Source of the DNA: Chloroflexota bacterium
GTDB lineage: Bacteria; Chloroflexota; Anaerolineae; Anaerolineales; Villigracilaceae
Assembly: GCA_021414245.1 (NCBI GenBank)
Contig: JAIOOU010000003.1
Location: 310,001 to 374,000, forward strand
Direction of reading: 5' to 3'
DNA: 64,000 nt
The notes below the pieces were generated by a model, which was not told the origin of the DNA, made no database searches, and saw only the letters and a list, made by a program, of their open reading frames with translations. Shown piece by piece: positions 36,317 to 46,480 of this stretch. The translations under genes and the position numbers were made by a program. The number at the start of each line of letters is the position of its first letter. Position 1 is the stretch's first letter.

Positions 36317-37519
36317 ATGACGCCCATTGAAATCAGTGATCTCACCATTAGCCAAATGATCGGCAGTCGTGCCGAAGAGCTGAATACAGCTTCTTTCTCC
36401 TTAGCTGATTGGGGAGTCTTTCTGGAGACTGTGCGGCGTGGGGGAGTTGGTCCGCTGCTTTTTTGGAGATACTCAAAATCGGGAATGCTTTCACAGTTTC
36501 CGGAACATATTCAGGACGCCCTGCGGAAAATATATGCCGATACGTGGATGCAAAATCAGAAGATCCTCGCTGAATTGGAGGTCATTTCCAGGTTGTACAA
36601 GGAATCCGGAATTCCAGTTGTGTTATTGAAGGGTATTTGTTATGTATTGATGATCTATCCGGATGTTGGGCTGCGTCCAATGGGCGATTTGGATTTATTG
36701 GTTCCCGGGGAAAAGTTGGTTGAAGCGGTGCAAATAGCAAAAACACTGGGATATACGGAAAGGATTCCTGATGCCTCACCGGGTCTGGCGGCGCTGCTCA
36801 ATCATGAGGTATGTCTCCAAAAGGAAGGCGAACAGTCGATTACCTTGGAAATACATCACAGCCTGGTGGCGGATAGGTCTTTTGTCTTTTCTGTAGCTGT
36901 GGATTGGTTTTGGCGGCAGACTGAAATAATGGCTTCGGTCAATCAAACCAGATTTGGCGGTCTGTATATGCTTACACCCACAGCGCAGATTCTATATGCC
37001 GCTTCACACGCGATGCTGCAGCACGGTGGCAGGTCCGCGCCGTTGCGTTGGTATTACGACCTGGATCAGTTGATACGCTTTTATCATGAAAGTATCGACT
37101 GGAATTTGCTTTTTTCCCAGGCGAAGGTCTTTGAATGGGGGTCTGCGCTTGCAGCCGCCCTGGAACAAACCTGCCTGTATTTTGAAACGCCCATACCTAA
37201 AGATGTGCGCATAGCCTTGAGTGAGCTGACTGATCGTCATCAGCCATTGGTCGCGCTCTTATGGAAAAGAACATCATCCCATACTCTTGTAGAGTATCAG
37301 AAATTAATAAAATTGACCGGATATGCACGGTTTCGATTGGTCCTGGCATTGATTGCTCCCAGTCCGGAGTATATGTATTGGAGGTATCGGCAGGCAAGAG
37401 CCTGGTCCCTTCCACTTTATTACTTCCTGCGATGGTGGGGGATTTTTCTGGATCTCCTTTTTACAGGGGTTCTGCTAATTCGGGGGAAAAAGGGAAATGA
37501 CCAGGCAGGAGGGTCATAG
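36317..37519 (+). CDS. PF14907-type nucleotidyltransferase family protein
   Basis: The 400-residue protein has 'VVLLKGICYVLMIYPDVGLRPMGDLDLLV' features: the Lys-Gly of the family and the metal-binding pair Asp124-x-Asp126 in MGDLDLLV. 'HYSLVADRS'-like and 'HAMLQHGG' regions further along also match 'uncharacterised nucleotidyltransferase' proteins. I recall these next to lasso-peptide and other RiPP genes, where their role is unsettled; nucleotidyl or glycosyl tailoring has been suggested for relatives. Here it precedes the lasso genes on the same strand, separated by the giant-protein gene. Confidence 0.82.
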   Translation: MTPIEISDLTISQMIGSRAEELNTASFSLADWGVFLETVRRGGVGPLLFWRYSKSGMLSQFPEHIQDALRKIYADTWMQNQKILAELEVISRLYKESGIPVVLLKGICYVLMIYPDVGLRPMGDLDLLVPGEKLVEAVQIAKTLGYTERIPDASPGLAALLNHEVCLQKEGEQSITLEIHHSLVADRSFVFSVAVDWFWRQTEIMASVNQTRFGGLYMLTPTAQILYAASHAMLQHGGRSAPLRWYYDLDQLIRFYHESIDWNLLFSQAKVFEWGSALAAALEQTCLYFETPIPKDVRIALSELTDRHQPLVALLWKRTSSHTLVEYQKLIKLTGYARFRLVLALIAPSPEYMYWRYRQARAWSLPLYYFLRWWGIFLDLLFTGVLLIRGKKGNDQAGGS

Positions 37520-37633
37520 CCATCATTTTTAGGTAAAAAGGGTGGGTTAGCCCCGGACCGACACGAGGAAAATTCACAAGATATGTTTGGACAAATTTGC
37601 AAGGTTCCTTAACAATTATGTCGGCTTTTTCCC

Positions 37634-37662
37634 TTGTTGATAGATTGACTTGCACATAAAAT
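37634..37662 (+). promoter_or_regulatory. Candidate promoter of the giant-protein/lasso operon
   Basis: TTGTTG (37634-37639) and TAAAAT (37657-37662) have a 17-base spacer. The site lies about 120 bases before the ATG at 37783, in the 263-base gap between the nucleotidyltransferase and the giant gene. The -10 box matches consensus at 5/6; the -35 box is weaker. Apart from this and the hairpin at 37701-37720, nothing else is seen in the gap. Confidence 0.35.
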
Positions 37663-37700
37663 TGAACTGGAGTGTCGTGTTCAAGAAATACCATTTTGTC

Positions 37701-37720
37701 AATAGGGGTTTCCCCCTATT
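37701..37720 (+). promoter_or_regulatory. Perfect 8-bp hairpin in the giant-gene leader
   Basis: AATAGGGG (37701-37708) pairs with CCCCTATT (37713-37720) across a TTTC loop. No T-run follows. It lies in the untranslated leader, about 60 bases upstream of the ATG, and may stabilise the message or bind a protein. Confidence 0.45.
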
Positions 37721-37782
37721 CATATTTAAGGAATATTCTGCAACGTTTTTTTTGTCATCATCTCTTCGAAGGATTTTACATT

Positions 37783-40700
37783 ATGCATCAATCGTTTTCA
37801 AATCATTACAATCGCCCATTCATCATCTGTGTTATCTTGTTGACAGTTGTTTATTCCACTTTTGCTCTTCCACAATCGGCATTGGCTTCGCCAACCTATG
37901 TGCTCGATAATTTTACAACTGCAGCATACACCAACCAGAACGGAACCTCCAATTGGGCAGCTAACTGGATCGAAACGAATGATGATGGATCTGCTACTAC
38001 CGGCGATGTTCTTGTGACCGCTGGAGCATTGCGGTTGAATAATTCCGTTGCGACGGCGGCATTTGAAAGTGTTGAACGCGAGATTAATATGCCGATCAAT
38101 GCCACTGCCACCTTCACATTTGATCATACCGAAACCAATTTGGAGGCGGGTGATAATCTGGTTGTCGAGATTTATGATGGTGATACTGCCCTATGGACCA
38201 CGCTTCAGGCATTCAACGGTGCCGTTGCCAATGCGTCCCATACATACGACATCAGCGCCTATCGCTCTGCCAACACCCGCATTCGTTTTCGGATTACGGG
38301 CGGTTATACGGTAAATAATGAATTTTTCAATGCGGACAATGTTCGCGTTGATTACTGGTTCCCGGCCACACATGGCTCAACCAGTGTTTTTCCAACGGTG
38401 CAAACTTACTACATTCCGGTTCCAGAGGACCAGGGCCTGTTGATGCTTGATGCCGTTAATGCGGACGCGGTCAACCCCATGGTTCTTTATGTATCGATCA
38501 CGGTCAACTCGGATGATACGATTATTTATTATGATCAATGGGAGGATGATTTTGAGGCGGAGGTTGCAGATCCCCGGCAGAATACAACCGAAGTATGGGG
38601 CGACAATAACCCTGCGAACGGCATTCCTCCTGGCTATACATCAGATGTTCTTGTGGCCGGAAGCATCATCATATTGAATAATAATGTTGCGACAACATCG
38701 CTTAGCCTGATCGATTTCGATGGCGGCGACAAGATTGCCTCGACGGATGCCATCTCCGTTACGCGCACCTCCTGGGCCAGCGGGTCAGGCACATTGCATG
38801 GTGGATCAGTGGAAATGCTGGATACCTCAGTTTGGGGTACACGTTATGATGTTCCGGCGGATGCTGGCGATCAGGCTAATGATTTTGATTATGCCGGTAT
38901 CGCTGTCATGGCGAGCCAGGACAACACCCAGATTTCAAGAAATGGAACCTTTGTTGCCACTATAAATGAAGGTCAAAGTTACTTGTTTAATGACAATGTC
39001 AACGGGGGGGATCAAATCACTTCGTCCGCACCGGTTCAGGCAAACTTTTTGACCGGTGATATCGGCAGTAATTATGAGTCCTCCTGGTATACACTTTATC
39101 CTTACAATTTATTAAGCAGCAGTTATTATGCGCCCGTGGATAGCACAGGCGCCATTAATACCGCAGTTTATTTGCAAAACCCGGGTTCGTCCTCGATTAC
39201 CGTGCATTGGACGACCACAGCCGGCCCGCAGGCTGATGTGGTCGTAGCAGCCGGTGCCACCGCCAGGGTGATCATGCCAAATACGGGAACAGCAGCGCAT
39301 TTTTATACCGGAACCGGACTAACCACTGATCCTCACTTCCAGGCGATTTCCGCCATCAATTCAGGGGGACAGGCAAATGACTGGGGATATACATTGATAC
39401 CAGCCAATCAATTAACCCAGCAAGCTCAAGTTGGTTGGGGTGTTGGCCGTGATCCCACAAGTGCAGTTAATCCTGCTGAAGATGGGAGCCCGGTATGGAT
39501 TACACCTGTTGGTTCGGGAACGATGAACGTCTGTATTGATTATGATGGTGATGCACTGGGTGCGCTTACCGATGCCAATGGCCGTAATTACGACCAATTA
39601 TTGAGTCTTGGCAATTTACAAAGATCAAAGGTGTACGACTCCGATGGGGATCAGACTGGTATGCTTGTATATCTCTGTAACGGAAGCGAAACCGGAAATA
39701 TTAATAAAATAGCTGTCGCATGGGGACAGGATCCGGCAACCGCCTCTGCCGGGGCGCCTGGTTTGGATGTCGGTACAAGTGTTCCACCTCTTCCGAATTT
39801 TACATCCATTAAAGGCGCGGAACTGGTCATTGACCTCAACAGCGATACGTTGTTTGATGTAGGGGAAACATTTGAATATCAAATCCAGATTAATAATGTC
39901 GGCGCCTTGCCGATTCCGGCAAACACCATTACCGTTTCGGATATTGTCCCGGCCTATACGCTATATGTGCCGAACAGCACCAGTATCACCAATAGCTTTA
40001 CGGGTATCACGACTGCGATTCCAGATGCTGGATCAACTGCACTTCCTCTGGATGAAGGCGGCTATTTAATTCCGCAGCAACTCTGGATTGGGGAACAATT
40101 TACGGTTGTATTCCGGGTAAAAATTGACGCAAGCCTGCCAGGTTTAACCAGAATTCAAAATAATGCCGTAGTTAATGGCCTTGATTTATTGTACGATCCG
40201 ACAGTCGAGATCCTGGTGCAACCCCCGGATTTAAACTCCAGGATAGGCGATTTCATTTGGTTGGATCTGGATGGCGATGGGGTTCAGGATGCCGGCGAAC
40301 CCGGCATACCCGGCGTAACGGTTGAATTGCAGGATGGCACATGTACTCCGAATAGCACCTGTTTAACCGATGTGACCGATTCAAATGGCGAATATGGCTT
40401 TCCAAACTTGATCAATAATACATATACGGTCGTGGTGAAATCCAGTTCATTACCGGGTGGTTTAACCCAGACAGGTGACCCTGATGGAACCGTTAATAAT
40501 CAACATACTGTGGTATTAACCAACCTCAACAAGCCTTATTTGACAGCAGATTTCGGCTATCAGGGCAATGTTTCCATAGGCGATTTTGTTTGGTACGATA
40601 TTGACCAGGATGGAATTCAGGATGGTGGTGCAGAAGTCGGTCTTGGTGGTGTGGCGATCAATCTGACCTGGGCTGGTTTGGACGGCAACCTGGCTACGGT

Positions 40701-43700
40701 CGCCGACAACCTGACCTTTAGCACCGTCACCAATAGCGCAGGCGCGTATGGGTTTAGCCAGCTGCCTGCTGGTACTTACCGTGTGAATCTTGACGAAACC
40801 ACCCTGCCGACAAATTATCTCCAAACGACTTCCGATCCGCTTACGCTGACCAGCCTTGCGGCTGGAACGAACTACACCACGGCAGATTTTGGGGCGGCGC
40901 TGGGTGCAACCATTGGGGACTATGTCTGGAATGATATGGACAATGATGGAGTCCAGGATGGTACGGAATCCGGACTCTCTGGGGTTAGGGTTTTTATCGA
41001 CGCCAATGCAAACGGAACTTATGACGTCGGCGAGCTCAATAGTACAACGAATGCAAACGGCGGATATACCATCGCCGGTTTAAGCGCGGGCACATATTCT
41101 GTCCGCGTGGATGCGACCACTGTCCCGGCGGGGTACACTCTGACGACTGCAAACAATCCGCTTTCCGTCACTCTATCAGCCGGCCAGGTTTACACCACGG
41201 CGGATTTTGGTTACCGGGTAAATGCACTATCGATCTCCAAGACTTCCAGCGCGGCTGGAACCACGAGACCCGGTAATACAATAACATATACGATTACTGC
41301 AACGAATAATACGGGGGCTTTACAAACTGGAATTGCGATTACTGATGCACTGCCAGCAGGTACAACATTTGTATCCGGTTCTGTTTCAGGATACAAGCAG
41401 TTTGAATACCGAGACAATTACAATACTGGTGGAGGTTATAACCAAACTGCAGGGCTCTCCGATTGGAGCGCGCAGGCCTGGACTGAGAATAATGATAATA
41501 ATAATTCAACAACAGGAACTATATTCATAGCAGCCAACGAATTAAACATGCTGAATCCGACCGGAGACTCTATTCAACGGATAATTCCTGGGAATCTTAG
41601 CGGTCAAGCGGTGTCGCTTGAGATTGATTATCGAGAAACAGGAACTTGGGAGAATACGGCCGGTACTGATGAATTCTTTGTGGAAGTATGGAATGGTACT
41701 GCATGGGTGGCTGTGATTAGCCTCCAGGATGATTTTGGAGATCCCGCTGCTCAGATTGTCGATATTTCAAGCTATGCAAACGCAAATACACAAATTCGCA
41801 TCCGAAGCACTGCTGACGGAAGTGGAGCTGGAGATGAAACGGTATTTGTTGACTATGTGCGTGTCTATTACACTACAAATGTTGTAGGTGGTGCAATTCA
41901 TTCACCATCAAATATTATTATTGCTGGTGATAATTTTGCGCTTACACCGGGCCAGTCTATGACGGTTACCTATCAAGTTACGGTAGATAATCCGGTTGCC
42001 GGTGGTTTGACGGCCATTAACAACACTGTTCAAATTACCAGCACCCAGCAATTAACCCCTCAACGGGCAACAACGACCGATAACTTAATGGCTCTCATCA
42101 GCGACTTCGTCTGGACGGACGCGGATATTGATGGCATCCAGGATGCGGGCGAATTGGGACGTGCAGGGGTGGTCGTAAATCTGTTGGATAGCGGCGGGAA
42201 TCCGGTTGACAGCGACCTGAACACGGCGGGCATTCAACCTACAACCACCACCACGAACGCAGGCGGTTTATATAGTTTTATTGTCCCGGCAGGAACATAT
42301 ATTATTGAATTTGTAAAACCAAGCGGGTATGATATCTCACCGGCTGATCAAGGCGCAGATGACACCAAGGACAGCGACGCAAGTAATAGTACAAGCCGTA
42401 CTGCGGCGATAACTGTTGCGGCTGGAGCTACGAATACGACTGTAGATGCAGGGTTATACTCCAAAGGTTCGATTAGTGATTTCGTGTGGAACGATCTGGA
42501 CGGGGACGGTGTCCAGGACGGCGGGTCAGAAGTCGGATTGGCGGGGGTGCGGGTCTATATCGACAGCAATGCCAATGGCAGCTACGACGTTGGCGAGCCG
42601 ACCAGCACGACAGCCGCCGGGGGGCTGTATTCGATCGGTAATCTGGCAGCCGGCACCTATGATGTCCGGGTGGATACCACGACCCTTCCAGCAGGGTTTG
42701 TTGAGACCTATGATCTGGATGGCACTGGCACCTTGAACCGGGCTAGTGTCACGGTCACTGCCGGACAGACTCGAACGGATGTTGATTTTGGTTATCAACA
42801 ACCAAGGAATTTTGGTCATTTGCCATCATCCTATCTGGGGATGAACCTTCTCGCTGATGGCGGTGCATATCACCTTACGGGATCCACATATCTTGGCGCG
42901 TCAGTTACCACAGCAACGGATGGAATTAATACAGCAACCTATACCAACAAGACATCTGACGATGGGGTTACTTGGACGCCAAGTGTGGCCTGGTCAGTGG
43001 CTTCCGGCGGCTCTGTCAACATTACGGTAACATGCCCGTCAGCCCCGTGCTACCTGAATGCCTGGTTTGACTGGAACAAGGACAATGATTTCAATGACGC
43101 GGGCGAACAGATATTCACAAATCGAACGGTTACCAACGGGCTCCAGACGCTCACTTTTAGTATTCCGAATATTGCCGTTTTAGATGGCTCAACCCTTTAT
43201 TCCCGCTTTAGGATTTATCCGACACAGCCTGTAAATCCCCAGCCAAATGGGCAGGCTTTTGCCCTCGATGGAGTCACCCCGCTGGTTGGTGAGATCGAAG
43301 ATCCGTTCTTCCAGATAGTCGGAGGAAGCGTTCCAACCCCGGTGACTGTGTCCTACTTCTACGCGGTTCGAGACAGCAAAGGCAGGAATGGTGATACTGT
43401 AACTTTCAATTGGTCAACTGCCACCGAAACCGGTAATGTTGGCTTCAACATCTATGTCAAATCAGGCCAACAATTGACTCAGATCAATAAGACCCTGATT
43501 CCGTCCAGGGTGATTGATTCACTTGATCGCCAGGATTACACCTTTAGCGGAACCGTTAAAGGCAATACTTTCTTTATTGAAGATGTCAGTGTTCTTGGGG
43601 AAACCGAACGGCATGGCCCATTCAAGCTCGGCGAGAAGTACGGAAGTCAGATGGATGCGGATAAGATCAATCAGGCTGCTGTCCAGGCTGAACATCAGAA

Positions 43701-46449
43701 AAAATATGCAGATCATCAGGATGATCTGATCCAGGGAATGACTGTGCCGGATGCGGTGCTTGAAGCCGCGGCTCAGGCCATATCGGCAAGAGGAACCGTG
43801 GCTCCGACCTTAACATCCACCAAGGCGCCGACCTCAACGCCCACGAAGAACAAAACAAAGGCACCCACTGCCACAAAGGCAAGGAAGCAAACCGCAACTG
43901 CGACTGCAACCAGGACCAGGGTGCCTACTGCAACTCCGACAAAAACAAGGACGCCGGTGGTTTCGCCAACAAAAACAAAAATTGCCACCAGTACGGCATC
44001 CCAAACGTCAACGGCGCCTGTTTCTCCATCAGCGACCTCAACAGCTACACCCACGTATACGGTGACAGTTGAACCGACCGGAACCCTCGATCCGGCGTTT
44101 TCTCCCGAACCGACTTCGAATGATCCAACCGCGACATTGCTTGTGGATGGCACTTCAACGGAAACGCTTGAGCCGACTGCAACAAATACGATCGAGCCCT
44201 CCCCGACTGCCACGGTTGAATTCACTGCAACGAATACAGCGGAATCAGCAGTGTCCCCGACAGTTGAATCCACAGCGACGATTGCCGTAGAGTCCACTGC
44301 CACCCATACGGCTGAACCGACCTCGACTGCAACTGCAAGCGCCATCCCCACATCGACTCCGACCGCCACGCTTCAGCCTACTGCTATTCCTGAACCTGTG
44401 GATCAACTGTCGATTACATTTAATTTCAAGGTTCGTAAGACCGGCATATATCGTGTCACCTACGAGACATTGCGCGATGCAGGCCTTGATCTGGCTGGCG
44501 TGCCGGGAACAAATATAACCCTCTATAATCAGGGGCGAACAGTGCCTGTTTATGTTCACCCGGACACGGATCTGTTCGGTCCTGGCGGATATATTGAGTT
44601 TTATGCCGAGGCTCTCGATACGAACTATACAGATACCAATATTTACACGCTTCAGGTAAGCAGTGCGCCGATCGGAAAGATACCGGATGTCGATGCCGGC
44701 CCCGGCCTTGATCTCACTTCGCCGCTTTCCTATACTGAGACCTTGCGGATCAATAATCAACGGGCTTATTCCAATTATGCCCCCGGGTCGGATGTTTGGT
44801 ATGACACCTCGATGCTGGCTTATACCACTCCAAAGAGCTGGAGTTTTACATTCCAAATCAGCGGGCTTGCTGACCCTGCCGCCACTGCGGATCTGGAGTT
44901 GGTGCTGTGGGGTGGGACCAACTGGCCGCAGAACCCTGATCATCATGTGGTCGTGAGCGTCAATGGCATTGCGCTGGCAGATCAGACTTTTGACGGATCC
45001 ATTGAAAAGACAATGAAGATTGCCCTTCCTGCCGGCACTCTCCATGAAGGATCCAATACACTTAAACTAACCCTGCCTGGGGATACCGGGGTTAGCTATG
45101 ATTTGATCAACCTCGATAAGTTCAGTGTCAAATACCAACGCTTGTTCAGGGCGCAGGATGGAAGATTAAACTTCACATCCACAGCTCAGGTGTTCAGTGT
45201 TGCCAATCTGCCCAGTGCAAATGTGGTGGTTTACCGCATGGATGATGCCGGATTGGTGCGTCTTGAAAATATCAATGTACAGGCCGCTGGTGGTTCTTAT
45301 ACTGCCACTTTTGCGGGAACGGACCATGCCTCGACCTATTGGGTGACAGCCACAGAGGCGCTCTACACTCCGGTTCTGGAAGCCACCCGCCTCAAGGTGG
45401 ACCTAAATCATGCCGCCCAATACCTCATCATTTCCCACCCTGATTTCATTTCTGGTCTGCAGCCTTTGATTCAGGCCCGTCAGGCACAGGGATTTACGGT
45501 CAGTGTGGTGGATGTAACCGACCTGTATACCCAGTATAGTTATGGCATATTCGACCCGCAAGCCATCAAAAAGTATATTAATTATGCCGCGAAAAACCTT
45601 GGGACTCAGTACGTGCTTCTGGTTGGCGGCGATACCTATGATTACCGAAATTATCTTGGCAGAAACAGCATTAGTTTCATTCCCTCCTTGTACGTAACCA
45701 CAGGTGACATTGCGAAGTTTGTCCCTGCAGATCCGCTTTATGCGGACCTGGACGGAAATAATGTGCCTGACCTTGCGATAGGGCGTTTCCCGGTTCGCAC
45801 GCAGGCCGAACTTGCCATGATCGTCAATAAAACACTGGCGTATGGGTCGAAGGATTATGGCCGCACTGCGGTGTTCGCCTCAGATGCTTATGATGGCGTC
45901 GTCTCATTCAAGGATATCAGCAACACGCTGGTAACGGGTTTGCCCGCGGACTGGTCCGCCCAAAGCATTCATCTTGATGATACAACGGTGACTCTTGCCC
46001 AGCAGCAATTGCTTTCTGCCATGAATGGCGGCACGGCCTTGGTTACTTTTACGGGCCATTCAGGGCCAACAACATGGACCTTCAGCAACCTGTTTACCAC
46101 GAAAAACGCTGCCGCCCTGACAAATGCCGGGCGTCCGTTTGTGGCGATCCAGTGGGGTTGCTGGAATACCTATTATGTTGACCCCGTAAATAATTATCTG
46201 GTCCAAAGCCTGCTGTTCTCCGGGGATAAGGGCGCGGCAGCTGTGATGGGAGCTTCCACTCTCACAGATTCTGATTCAGAGAAATTGCTCGGTGTTTTGC
46301 TCACTCCAAAGATGACGACCCCCGGCAAACCCATTGGCCTGGCTTTGCAGCAGGCAAAGTATGAACTGGCTCTTTCCCACCCTGAACTTTTGGATGTTTT
46401 ACTCGGCTGGAGTTTGATGGGTGATCCGGCTCTGGTCATTCAACCGTAG
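37783..46449 (+). CDS. Giant secreted SdrD-B repeat protein with C-terminal C25 gingipain-like peptidase
   Basis: ATG 37783 (GAAGGA at 37768-37773) gives 2,888 residues with a signal peptide ending at about ALA-SP (residue 33). In order: a beta-sandwich domain (about 40-200), an adhesin-like region (about 210-680), a DUF11-like domain, five SdrD-B repeats ('IGDFxWxDxDxDGxQD', starting near 820, 930, 1043, 1437 and 1562), a GEVED-like domain (about 1675-1848), a Thr/Pro linker (about 2005-2205) and a C25 peptidase domain (about 2206-2888). Catalytic His2759 (TGHSG) and Cys2793 (WGCWN) are present. No sorting signal or C-terminal helix is seen. The lasso cyclase starts 32 bases downstream, so it may share that operon. 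Confidence 0.88.
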   Translation: MHQSFSNHYNRPFIICVILLTVVYSTFALPQSALASPTYVLDNFTTAAYTNQNGTSNWAANWIETNDDGSATTGDVLVTAGALRLNNSVATAAFESVEREINMPINATATFTFDHTETNLEAGDNLVVEIYDGDTALWTTLQAFNGAVANASHTYDISAYRSANTRIRFRITGGYTVNNEFFNADNVRVDYWFPATHGSTSVFPTVQTYYIPVPEDQGLLMLDAVNADAVNPMVLYVSITVNSDDTIIYYDQWEDDFEAEVADPRQNTTEVWGDNNPANGIPPGYTSDVLVAGSIIILNNNVATTSLSLIDFDGGDKIASTDAISVTRTSWASGSGTLHGGSVEMLDTSVWGTRYDVPADAGDQANDFDYAGIAVMASQDNTQISRNGTFVATINEGQSYLFNDNVNGGDQITSSAPVQANFLTGDIGSNYESSWYTLYPYNLLSSSYYAPVDSTGAINTAVYLQNPGSSSITVHWTTTAGPQADVVVAAGATARVIMPNTGTAAHFYTGTGLTTDPHFQAISAINSGGQANDWGYTLIPANQLTQQAQVGWGVGRDPTSAVNPAEDGSPVWITPVGSGTMNVCIDYDGDALGALTDANGRNYDQLLSLGNLQRSKVYDSDGDQTGMLVYLCNGSETGNINKIAVAWGQDPATASAGAPGLDVGTSVPPLPNFTSIKGAELVIDLNSDTLFDVGETFEYQIQINNVGALPIPANTITVSDIVPAYTLYVPNSTSITNSFTGITTAIPDAGSTALPLDEGGYLIPQQLWIGEQFTVVFRVKIDASLPGLTRIQNNAVVNGLDLLYDPTVEILVQPPDLNSRIGDFIWLDLDGDGVQDAGEPGIPGVTVELQDGTCTPNSTCLTDVTDSNGEYGFPNLINNTYTVVVKSSSLPGGLTQTGDPDGTVNNQHTVVLTNLNKPYLTADFGYQGNVSIGDFVWYDIDQDGIQDGGAEVGLGGVAINLTWAGLDGNLATVADNLTFSTVTNSAGAYGFSQLPAGTYRVNLDETTLPTNYLQTTSDPLTLTSLAAGTNYTTADFGAALGATIGDYVWNDMDNDGVQDGTESGLSGVRVFIDANANGTYDVGELNSTTNANGGYTIAGLSAGTYSVRVDATTVPAGYTLTTANNPLSVTLSAGQVYTTADFGYRVNALSISKTSSAAGTTRPGNTITYTITATNNTGALQTGIAITDALPAGTTFVSGSVSGYKQFEYRDNYNTGGGYNQTAGLSDWSAQAWTENNDNNNSTTGTIFIAANELNMLNPTGDSIQRIIPGNLSGQAVSLEIDYRETGTWENTAGTDEFFVEVWNGTAWVAVISLQDDFGDPAAQIVDISSYANANTQIRIRSTADGSGAGDETVFVDYVRVYYTTNVVGGAIHSPSNIIIAGDNFALTPGQSMTVTYQVTVDNPVAGGLTAINNTVQITSTQQLTPQRATTTDNLMALISDFVWTDADIDGIQDAGELGRAGVVVNLLDSGGNPVDSDLNTAGIQPTTTTTNAGGLYSFIVPAGTYIIEFVKPSGYDISPADQGADDTKDSDASNSTSRTAAITVAAGATNTTVDAGLYSKGSISDFVWNDLDGDGVQDGGSEVGLAGVRVYIDSNANGSYDVGEPTSTTAAGGLYSIGNLAAGTYDVRVDTTTLPAGFVETYDLDGTGTLNRASVTVTAGQTRTDVDFGYQQPRNFGHLPSSYLGMNLLADGGAYHLTGSTYLGASVTTATDGINTATYTNKTSDDGVTWTPSVAWSVASGGSVNITVTCPSAPCYLNAWFDWNKDNDFNDAGEQIFTNRTVTNGLQTLTFSIPNIAVLDGSTLYSRFRIYPTQPVNPQPNGQAFALDGVTPLVGEIEDPFFQIVGGSVPTPVTVSYFYAVRDSKGRNGDTVTFNWSTATETGNVGFNIYVKSGQQLTQINKTLIPSRVIDSLDRQDYTFSGTVKGNTFFIEDVSVLGETERHGPFKLGEKYGSQMDADKINQAAVQAEHQKKYADHQDDLIQGMTVPDAVLEAAAQAISARGTVAPTLTSTKAPTSTPTKNKTKAPTATKARKQTATATATRTRVPTATPTKTRTPVVSPTKTKIATSTASQTSTAPVSPSATSTATPTYTVTVEPTGTLDPAFSPEPTSNDPTATLLVDGTSTETLEPTATNTIEPSPTATVEFTATNTAESAVSPTVESTATIAVESTATHTAEPTSTATASAIPTSTPTATLQPTAIPEPVDQLSITFNFKVRKTGIYRVTYETLRDAGLDLAGVPGTNITLYNQGRTVPVYVHPDTDLFGPGGYIEFYAEALDTNYTDTNIYTLQVSSAPIGKIPDVDAGPGLDLTSPLSYTETLRINNQRAYSNYAPGSDVWYDTSMLAYTTPKSWSFTFQISGLADPAATADLELVLWGGTNWPQNPDHHVVVSVNGIALADQTFDGSIEKTMKIALPAGTLHEGSNTLKLTLPGDTGVSYDLINLDKFSVKYQRLFRAQDGRLNFTSTAQVFSVANLPSANVVVYRMDDAGLVRLENINVQAAGGSYTATFAGTDHASTYWVTATEALYTPVLEATRLKVDLNHAAQYLIISHPDFISGLQPLIQARQAQGFTVSVVDVTDLYTQYSYGIFDPQAIKKYINYAAKNLGTQYVLLVGGDTYDYRNYLGRNSISFIPSLYVTTGDIAKFVPADPLYADLDGNNVPDLAIGRFPVRTQAELAMIVNKTLAYGSKDYGRTAVFASDAYDGVVSFKDISNTLVTGLPADWSAQSIHLDDTTVTLAQQQLLSAMNGGTALVTFTGHSGPTTWTFSNLFTTKNAAALTNAGRPFVAIQWGCWNTYYVDPVNNYLVQSLLFSGDKGAAAVMGASTLTDSDSEKLLGVLLTPKMTTPGKPIGLALQQAKYELALSHPELLDVLLGWSLMGDPALVIQP
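40237..42798 (+). repeat. Five SdrD-B repeats, with a DUF11 domain split by an inserted domain
   Basis: Repeats start near 40240, 40573, 40912, 42096 and 42471 and share the codons for a Gly/Ser-Asp-Phe/Tyr-x-Trp opening and a Ca-binding-like Asp-x-Asp-x-Asp-Gly loop. Between repeats 3 and 4 a DUF11-like domain begins at about 41220. It is interrupted at about 41395-41880 by a jelly-roll-like domain resembling the protein's own N-terminal domain (both end in a DYVRVYY / NVRVDYW strand), then resumes. Confidence 0.7.
43800..44397 (+). repeat. Thr/Pro/Ala-rich low-complexity coding repeat
   Basis: About 200 residues consist almost only of Thr, Pro, Ala, Ser, Val and Glu, with recurrent TPT, TAT and EPT units. 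It separates the GEVED-like part from the C25 domain. Such stretches serve as extended, often O-glycosylated stalks. Repetitive codons make the region prone to slippage and assembly error. Confidence 0.8.
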
Positions 46450-46480
46450 GCCGGGTTGTGAAAAATTGACGAGGAATGAT

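Noticed and set aside
43773-44369. A 198-residue minus-strand frame rich in Val, Ala and Gly.
   Set aside because: It is the mirror of the repetitive Thr/Pro codons of the giant gene; the repeat alone keeps it open.
43800-44400. CRISPR-like or satellite array.
   Set aside because: There are no constant repeats with unique spacers; the periodicity is codon-level within one open frame.
44245-45045. A 266-residue minus-strand frame inside the giant gene.
   Set aside because: It lies opposite the linker and the start of the C25 domain, which are continuous and motif-bearing on the plus strand.
44400-46449. Type IX secretion substrate, because of the gingipain-like domain.
   Set aside because: No C-terminal sorting domain follows the C25 domain, and no T9SS gene or Bacteroidota feature is present.
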